NCBI GenBank assembly: GCA_009786775.1
Contig: WQRL01000015.1
Span: 1,641 to 12,603 of the forward strand
From: Oscillospiraceae bacterium
Lineage (GTDB): Bacteria > Bacillota > Clostridia > Oscillospirales > Oscillospiraceae
DNA: 10,963 bases
Reading direction: 5' to 3'
Under the pieces are notes generated by a model. The model did no database searches. It was given only the letters and a program-made list of their open reading frames with translations, and was not told the DNA's origin. Every line of letters begins with the position of its first letter. Position 1 is the first letter of the stretch. The translations under genes were made by a program, and so were the position numbers. Of this stretch, positions 7,401 through 10,963 are shown in pieces.

Positions 7401-7694
7401 TACATTGTCTAACCCGCTTATCGACAGTGTTTCGTTTTCTAAGTCCACATGCATCGCCCTTCTGGCGTTTTGCGGTATCCGCAAGGAATCGCGGCTTCCG
7501 AACATAAAATAATATTCGACAATCATTGTATAGAAAGCAGTAAAAGTGCCGGTACCTGAGCCAAAAGGCCAATCAACATGAAGTCGGTTTTGGTGTGTGC
7601 CTTGCAGCCGATAGTTTGAAAAACTTGAAATATTTGCACGAGTTGTTATACCTTCTTGTAGCCGAATTGGGATGGCAGCATTCCTGCCTGGCAC
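4401..7694 (-). CDS. Giant Ig-like repeat surface protein, C-terminal part (split gene)
   Basis: A 1097-residue frame built from 12 beta-sandwich modules of about 69-87 residues in a strict order of four types, D-A-B-C, three times over. Approximate residues: D0 83-154, A1 155-234, B1 235-314, C1 315-392, D1 393-472, A2 473-553, B2 554-640, C2 641-717, D2 718-798, A3 799-879, B3 880-966, C3 967-1035. Module signatures are MEFRL..AAWTAFDG (A), AAPNVTVNTTTERL (B), MQWQLQGATAWTNI (C) and GRVYQHSVNATAWT (D). Modules join through P-x-AAP linkers. An acidic tail (1036-1097) follows, without LPXTG or a membrane helix. The GTG at 7694 has no ribosome-binding site, and the frame stays open upstream to a TAA at 7830-7832 with protein-like sequence. 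The real N-terminus is almost certainly the signal-peptide ORF at 7736-8518, reached by a -1 shift. Likely an adhesin or stalk protein; inference. Confidence 0.88.
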   Translation of the reverse strand: MPGRNAAIPIRLQEGITTRANISSFSNYRLQGTHQNRLHVDWPFGSGTGTFTAFYTMIVEYYFMFGSRDSLRIPQNARRAMHVDLENETLSISGLDNVNLQFFIPGVNASWQNLGTGSGGTWDITNLIGAGPRTVIVGLNEANLIGSFDLPARPAAPATPVVVYNDSGNPGMAVLMGMTEAMEYRLPSSPAWTPSDGSDVVFDIPASNQTLQVRFIRTGAVASMSRQLTLLAPGAAPNVTVNTTAETIGTVTANMELSTDGINWAPIGQDGTAHDISAIIDSAVGGSLTIYVRSRATETAPLTQARLLTVHPRLAAPTTPTLNPITFVLAGTNNTMQWQQQGASAWTNIAGASINLANLVGASDSIVLVRFRPTAANSASLPIEIVLPALREAPAQLTLNTATERLDGGIPGRVYQHSVNATAWTNVTAAADGSIAVTGLIAANARDVHIREAATALLPFSDHATFTLPGRRAAPAAPALVFNSTAYPDQAVLTGLDSTMEFRLSTTAAWTAFDGAAPVFNIPAATQTYQIRIMATEDNFVSTVRSIPLPARRAAPNVTINTTTERLAGVTTAHEVSINGAPFVPVTAEMVTAYTAGSLISEMIDALSAGQTATLNFRLPATQALSASHPRTVTLFSRLQPPTTLQFNNATFTLTGTTNAMQWQLQGATAWTNITATTLNLTAQIQRDSERIIYVRFRPTASNSASNHVVITLPMMDPAPSGLSLDLANELVVGGVPGRVYQHSVNATAWTSITAGGDGSFSIAGLVTASARNVHIREAATATAPFTDHVTIVLPGRPAAPTAGVFVFNNPTYPDQAVLMGLDSRMEFRLGTTAAWTAFDGSNPVVGVPAANQTYQIRFRGTGGAFPSAVRSLTLTARAAAPNVTVNTTTERLSGVTVNHEVSINGGPFTAVTGEMAAGFTTGTTIADMTDDIAPGSTVTLSFRIPAIDSRAASNARVITLFARPDAPTAPFAFNVSTNRITGATTAMMWRVPGGNWTNATTSITPPAGWTVLEFAFRPTASAARSWVTVFARPDAASLDVNVQGESETLLEDAEAYPDSAEPLPDDAANRPGAAENYPDGYDTLPDYAYDLLSELE
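4590..5543 (-). repeat. Ig-like supermodule 3 (D2-A3-B3-C3)
   Basis: Third copy of the four-module unit. The A-module marker (ctcca on the plus strand) lies 978 bases from that of supermodule 2. D2 and A3 closely match D1 and A2, for example VYQHSVNATAWT and YPDQAVL, while C3 is shortened and divergent (69 residues). An acidic tail follows. Confidence 0.8.
5544..6518 (-). repeat. Ig-like supermodule 2 (D1-A2-B2-C2)
   Basis: Second copy of the four-module unit, 975 bases. It is closer to supermodule 3 than to 1 in the A, B and D positions, which suggests a later duplication, whereas its C module is very like C1 (MQWQ.QGA.AWTNI, VRFRPTA.NSAS). Confidence 0.8.
6519..7448 (-). repeat. Ig-like supermodule 1 (D0-A1-B1-C1)
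   Basis: First and most diverged copy of the unit. D0 is recognised from VNASW, TNLIGA and SFDLPARP at positions equivalent to those in D1 and D2. The A-module marker lies 954 bases from that of supermodule 2. Confidence 0.7.
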
Positions 7695-7735
7695 AAGCGC
7701 TTCAACTGCGTTAAAGTTTGAAAGCAGGTGCCTGT

Positions 7736-8518
7736 CTACGTTTCTTGTGTTGATTGGTGTAAGTGACCTAATCCATGCATGTTGAGGAAGGGGCTTGGCA
7801 GGTGTGCCGTAACAAAAGCAGACCTTGCATTAGGTCGGGAAACGGAGGTGTTAAAACTATAGCTTGTAGCGGCACGCCCCAATAATGGAGCGCCGAACCA
7901 TACACTGTAATGAAGTGTTTCGTTGGAGTTTGTATATATATTGAGATAGAAATGTGTTCTAATGTCACCAATGGGAAAGGTTCTTAGTTGTATAAAGTAG
8001 AACACCATGTCTCCGTTGCTGCTTTGCTCGAATTCAATAATATAAGAATTACTAATTATGCCATTTTGATTTGCTATGATGGTGTAGCTATCATCATAGG
8101 GGTTGCTAACATTACCGGTAAAACCCTTTATAGTAAAGCGTACATCCCTGTGCGCGTAGATTGACAGTACGTTCGTTGGCACTGTACTTGGGGAAGAAGA
8201 AGTAAAGCTGTAGCCGAAATATTGGTGTTTATCTCCTTGTCCCCGCACAAAAGCGCCAATACGGCTTGCTCTTTCAATACGTTGCTGCTCCAGCCGAACC
8301 CGGCCTCCGGTGCCCACCCTCCTGTGTGGGGCAAAGCCGCTTCTTATTCTGCCGAATCCGTCGTATGCATTAATTTCGTCATTGTGAGTAAATGATGCAA
8401 AACTGAACTCTACGTCAGCCCTTTGTGCTTGCGCAGGGCTGAGAGTAAATACAGCTAAAATCAGTACAATTACTGATGCCAGCAGTGTTTTATATGTTCT
8501 CTTTATCATTGTTGTCAT
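7736..8518 (-). CDS. Secreted N-terminal part of the giant Ig-repeat protein (split gene)
   Basis: A 260-residue frame. ATG has GGAGG seven bases upstream and follows the 506-residue gene by 19 bases, so the two are in one operon. The N-terminus is a clear Sec signal peptide: KRTYK, a hydrophobic stretch TLLASVIVLILAVFTL, and a likely cut after AQA near residue 31. The mature part is beta-rich (YGYSF-like aromatic strands, FYFIQLRTF, HFYLNIYT). The last 19 residues after TAHLP look out of frame. In the -1 frame the sequence continues as AKPLPQHAWIRSLTPINTRN and on into the 1097-residue repeat ORF. I read this as the export domain of one protein of about 1370 residues. If the shift is real, what is secreted is only a truncated 260-residue product. 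Confidence 0.85.
   Translation of the reverse strand: MTTMIKRTYKTLLASVIVLILAVFTLSPAQAQRADVEFSFASFTHNDEINAYDGFGRIRSGFAPHRRVGTGGRVRLEQQRIERASRIGAFVRGQGDKHQYFGYSFTSSSPSTVPTNVLSIYAHRDVRFTIKGFTGNVSNPYDDSYTIIANQNGIISNSYIIEFEQSSNGDMVFYFIQLRTFPIGDIRTHFYLNIYTNSNETLHYSVWFGAPLLGRAATSYSFNTSVSRPNARSAFVTAHLPSPFLNMHGLGHLHQSTQET
7739..7829 (-). other. Frameshift window joining the signal-peptide and repeat ORFs
   Basis: The upstream frame ends at TAG 7736-7738 and the downstream frame opens after TAA 7830-7832, so the -1 change must lie between. The protein sense switches near a CCCC run (7790-7793 as GGGG on the plus strand). The CCA AGC CCC TTC context there is not a good slippery heptamer, because the P-site re-pairing is poor, so a lost base in the C-run is the simpler explanation. 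Confidence 0.7.
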
Positions 8519-8537
8519 TATCGTTCCTCCAATTATT

Positions 8538-10058
8538 TTAATGTATCAGTGAAAATCTGCCGTTTTCAAAGGTCATGTTAAAAAAGCTCAAGTCGTGTTC
8601 CCTTGGAATATTGATTGCACTTTTTATCGCGGATTCGTGATGCAGAGCCTTAAACCTCGGGTCGTTTCTTATGATATCCGTTATCTCGTCTGTCCTGCCT
8701 CTGAGTTCGCCGTTTTTAATATACACATCGTCAAGGCCAAACCCATGCACCCGACGGATTAGTTCGTCTGTTGCCTGACGGTGCTGTACAGCGGCAAGCT
8801 TTGGCAGCCCATTCAAGAATTCATCCGGCATTTCTATAAACCCGAACCCGCGATCTATTGCAATACGCTGCCAAGTATTGCTTGACTTAAGTAGTGGGTG
8901 GACTTCTCCGTTTTCTCCCCTGTGGAAACGGATAGAGCTCATGACCTGATCCATTAGCCAACTGCCTGCGTTGTTCAAGATGCCCTGCATAAATTCGGCA
9001 TCGTCGCTCGTGCCGCCACGCACCTGAAATGTCAGATCGTTATTAAATGTTATCGTAAATCTTTCCATTTTTGGCAAAGGCCGCTGGGCCTCCGCAAATC
9101 GTGCGTTCACGTAATCTGCGACAGACCCCATTCTGTTGGAAAATGTGGCACCTGGCCCTTGCATGCTTTCAGTATATGCAGCTCCCGGATTGAGTAGGCG
9201 CCCAGCATCAGTTAGCTCCCCTGCTTTCATGCTCAGGTTTATGAACTGATTTACAACGGTTCTAAAGTTGTTTGACAAAAAGCTCTCAAAAGATGAACCC
9301 GCAACAACGGATGAATCCGCACTGGGTGGAGTATTCCAGATTGAGACTAAATCTAATTCTAAATGGCTATTTGTGGCATTGTCTTTTAGAAATCTTATGC
9401 GATCTTCGTTCATTTGCTTACGCTCTACTTGATGTTCCACCATAAAAGAGACATCGGAACCTTTGTGAAGCCAGTTAAGCGCAAACTGCTCATAGTTGCG
9501 AACTTGCTCATTTAGCCATTGACGGTCATTTATGGAACGCACAAGATCTTCTCTCATTCGTGTCCAGAGCATCTTTTGAAGCAGTTCGTAGTCCTCGTCA
9601 GACAGGTTCTCTATGAAATTGCGTCCCAATTCCTGCCATTCATCAAATCCCCAAAGGTCGTGCCGGTTTCTGCTGGAATGAATCCTCATAAATTCATCAT
9701 TCTCTTGAAGTGCCTGCACTAATCTGTCAATCTCCGTCATTGGCGCGGCTGAGGCATAAGGCCGTGTTTCCTCAACACCGGCGCTTGATGCCGCTTCGAT
9801 GTTTGCCAATGCCAGTTCCGAGTGGAGAGGCTCTTGCACCTGCAAGTCGTAGTAATTTTTGCCGCTTTGGGTATAGTTGTTGTAATACTCAAAAGTCGGT
9901 GCGCTATCGAATGCGTCGGCATCCTGAACCGGCTTGTGCGAAGGGTCGGCAATTTTCTTGTCCGGCTGGGTGGTTTTTTCTACCTCCTTTAGCTGATATT
10001 CTTTTTCAACCGTGGCTGCATCGGAACGCAGTAGCGGATTTAACGTATTTATTGCCAT
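8538..10058 (-). CDS. Uncharacterised 506-residue protein with an SAP/YNNY N-terminal motif
   Basis: I do not recognise this protein. ATG at 10058 has AAGGAG about 12 bases upstream, a long spacing, and the codon lies inside a small overlapping ORF of the leader. There is no Sec signal peptide and no membrane helix. Residues 1-110 are polar and low in structure, with DAFDSAPTFEYYNNYTQSG at 48-66, a motif shared with the 272-residue protein at 2385-3203. Residues about 110-300 are strongly helical and rich in charge and Trp (EWQELGRNFIENLSDEDYEL, NYEQFALNWLHKGSD). The C-terminal 170 residues mix helix and strand (MERFTITFNNDLTFQVRGG, AIDRGFGFIEMPDEFLNGL) and end NMTFENGRFSLIH. It is first in the operon with the secreted Ig-repeat protein, 19 bases apart, so it may assist that protein or be exported by a non-Sec route; both are guesses. 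Confidence 0.86.
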   Translation of the reverse strand: MAINTLNPLLRSDAATVEKEYQLKEVEKTTQPDKKIADPSHKPVQDADAFDSAPTFEYYNNYTQSGKNYYDLQVQEPLHSELALANIEAASSAGVEETRPYASAAPMTEIDRLVQALQENDEFMRIHSSRNRHDLWGFDEWQELGRNFIENLSDEDYELLQKMLWTRMREDLVRSINDRQWLNEQVRNYEQFALNWLHKGSDVSFMVEHQVERKQMNEDRIRFLKDNATNSHLELDLVSIWNTPPSADSSVVAGSSFESFLSNNFRTVVNQFINLSMKAGELTDAGRLLNPGAAYTESMQGPGATFSNRMGSVADYVNARFAEAQRPLPKMERFTITFNNDLTFQVRGGTSDDAEFMQGILNNAGSWLMDQVMSSIRFHRGENGEVHPLLKSSNTWQRIAIDRGFGFIEMPDEFLNGLPKLAAVQHRQATDELIRRVHGFGLDDVYIKNGELRGRTDEITDIIRNDPRFKALHHESAIKSAINIPREHDLSFFNMTFENGRFSLIH

Positions 10059-10125
10059 AATGCAAATTGACTCCTTACCATTCTTTTCATGTGAAATACA
10101 ATTGTTTCAATAAAAGTGCATAGGC

Positions 10126-10149
10126 TCAACCATAATCAATGCTTCTCAT
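10126..10149 (-). other. 7-codon leader mini-ORF before the 506-residue gene
   Basis: AAGGAGG, a near-perfect ribosome-binding site, stands six bases before ATG. The frame is MRSIDYG then TGA. It lies between the conserved element (10205-10245) and the main start, which itself has poorer spacing. A further ORF, MKRMVRSQFALWQ, overlaps the main start out of frame but lacks a clear binding site. Confidence 0.4.
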
Positions 10150-10186
10150 GTAAGCCCTCCTTCACATTTCAGTCGTTCAATATTTT

Positions 10187-10245
10187 TCCCTCTATTTATA
10201 TACGTGTTTTCAAGAGGCCAAAAAATCACATTTATTTTTGAAAAT
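10187..10245 (-). promoter_or_regulatory. Conserved 41-bp element plus -10-like box, copy 2
   Basis: Bases 10205-10245 are identical to 4190-4230. The inverted-repeat halves are TTTTCAA (10207-10213) and TTGAAAA (10238-10244). Directly downstream on the minus strand is TATATAAATAGAGGG, matching the TATATACTATAGAGGG of copy 1. The element sits right after a terminator and about 130 bases before the 506-residue gene, so it probably drives the operon that includes the Ig-repeat protein. Confidence 0.6.
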
Positions 10246-10248
10246 TGC

Positions 10249-10285
10249 AAAAAAAATTGGCGGCATCCAACTTGAACGCCGCCAA
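10249..10285 (-). terminator. Rho-independent terminator after the 152-residue gene
   Basis: On the minus strand TTGGCGGC (10285-10278) pairs perfectly with GCCGCCAA (10264-10257) over eight bases around a 13-base loop, followed by a run of eight or more T residues. It lies 16 bases past the TAA stop of the small secreted-protein gene. Confidence 0.93.
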
Positions 10286-10301
10286 ACTATGCAAGTACCT
10301 A

Positions 10302-10760
10302 CTATAAAACTGTGGAATTTGTGGTAAATGTTCGCGTGTCCCCTGTCGCACCACCAGCAAAAAATGTAACCAAAGCTCGGTACTCCCGACCCGGTGTGCC
10401 AATAAATGTGACACTTCCTCCGTGGCTATGGGTGTTGCTGCCCATCATGCCGCTTGTAATAGCACTGAAAAAAGTTCTAACAGTTGTCCATGAATTACCA
10501 TTTCTTTGCTGCACTACTATTTGCTGTGCGCCTACACTTGGACTCTGCCTCGTAGCAGAGACGGAGAATTCAACGAGAAGACCGCCAGTTCTTGCCCGAG
10601 AAGTCCATGCCTCATAAGACGCGAGATATCGGCTTGCATGCGGGTCAATACCTATCATCCCATCTAGCGGCGTCTCAACATGCGTAGCTAATGCGCTTCC
10701 GCCAGCACCTACACCTAACAAAATAACACATACCGTGAGAAAACATACAAAACGTTTCAC
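10302..10760 (-). CDS. Small secreted protein, 152 residues (possibly DUF6147-like)
   Basis: GTG start with GGAGG nine bases upstream, inside the end of the preceding gene; the stop of that gene is only five bases away, so translation is probably coupled. Residues 1-25 form a Sec signal peptide: MKRF, hydrophobic VCFLTVCVILLGVGAG, likely cut after ALA. The mature part has a short linker, then YLASYEAW and beta-like strands: GLLVEFSVSATRQSP, QIVVQQRNGNSWTTVRTF and GTPGREYRALVTFFAGG. The pattern of a repeated W-T-x-V strand and a G-x-x-Y-R strand near the end recalls small secreted clostridial proteins of the DUF6147 type, but I cannot confirm this. No anchor is seen. A hairpin terminator follows. 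Confidence 0.85.
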   Translation of the reverse strand: MKRFVCFLTVCVILLGVGAGGSALATHVETPLDGMIGIDPHASRYLASYEAWTSRARTGGLLVEFSVSATRQSPSVGAQQIVVQQRNGNSWTTVRTFFSAITSGMMGSNTHSHGGSVTFIGTPGREYRALVTFFAGGATGDTRTFTTNSTVL

Positions 10761-10765
10761 AAAAC

Positions 10766-10963
10766 TTAACCTCCATACACTGAATCTATCATTTTTATTA
10801 AATCTGCCTCAGTAACATTGCCTTGAATAAAAACCTCTATTGTTCCGTTCATCCATACAGCTACTGCCCTATCATAATTGGACATGATGTAATGGATTAC
10901 CCCATGAGCCACGTACTCATAAACAGAGCCTTCGTTTATTTCATGGAATCTTGCTGCTCCATC
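10766..10963 (-). CDS. C-terminal end of a DUF4367-like protein (partial)
   Basis: An open frame of 65 codons enters from the right edge and stops at TAA 10766-10768, so the start is outside the window. The sequence has the C-terminal pattern of DUF4367 domains: HEINEGSVYEYVAHGVIHYI, then a strand with NYDRAVAVWMNGTIEVFIQG, and the closing helix TEADLIKMIDSVYGG. In Bacillota such domains often end membrane-linked anti-sigma-like proteins encoded next to an ECF sigma factor; that gene would lie beyond the edge. Its last codons hold the ribosome-binding site of the downstream secreted-protein gene, so the two form an operon. Family assignment rests on pattern memory alone. Confidence 0.75.
   Translation of the reverse strand, partial: DGAARFHEINEGSVYEYVAHGVIHYIMSNYDRAVAVWMNGTIEVFIQGNVTEADLIKMIDSVYGG

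Noticed and set aside
7768-7971. 67-codon ORF in the third frame across the split-gene junction
   Set aside because: It lies inside the signal-peptide ORF, has no ribosome site and does not connect to the repeat frame.

Overview
The window looks like a piece of a Bacillota (Clostridia-type) chromosome. The support is strong AGGAGG-type ribosome-binding sites, frequent GTG and TTG starts, a FliA/SigD-family sigma factor, a TetR regulator of clostridial style, a short DeoR/HTH_11-like regulator, and the C-terminal end of what looks like a DUF4367 protein. No marker allows a finer placement. Every gene I accept lies on the minus strand, so transcription runs from right to left. The long open frames on the plus strand between about 4.6 and 7.5 kb are shadows of a repeat-rich minus-strand gene.

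Layout in transcription order. (1) 10963-10250: the end of a DUF4367-like gene, coupled by a few bases to a small secreted protein (10302-10760), closed by a clear hairpin terminator. (2) 10245-4345: a promoter-like conserved element, a leader with a 7-codon mini-ORF, a 506-residue protein without a Sec signal (8538-10058), then a very large secreted protein made of Ig-like/beta-sandwich repeats, closed by a terminator. The secreted protein is split into two frames: 7736-8518 carries the signal peptide and 4401-7694 carries the repeats. A -1 shift near 7739-7829 would join them into one protein of about 1370 residues. (3) 4230-3408: a second copy of the conserved element, a leader with a 30-codon ORF, and a small secreted protein starting at TTG. 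(4) 3203-98: a 272-residue protein, a FliA-type sigma factor, a frameshifted HTH regulator and a TetR regulator.

Three links tie the region together. A 41-bp identical element, containing a TTTTCAA/TTGAAAA inverted repeat, precedes both secreted-protein units. The 506- and 272-residue proteins share an N-terminal motif (SAP, then YNNY, then G) although the rest of each looks unrelated. Several products are exported or surface-like. My working inference is a locus for a cell-surface or exported assembly under shared control, with the flagellar-type sigma factor encoded beside it. Nothing in the sequence proves the mechanism.

Three reading frames in 11 kb are interrupted: the HTH regulator, the long form of the sigma factor and the repeat protein. 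That could reflect sequencing or assembly error, gene decay, or recoding and phase variation. The sequence alone cannot separate these.
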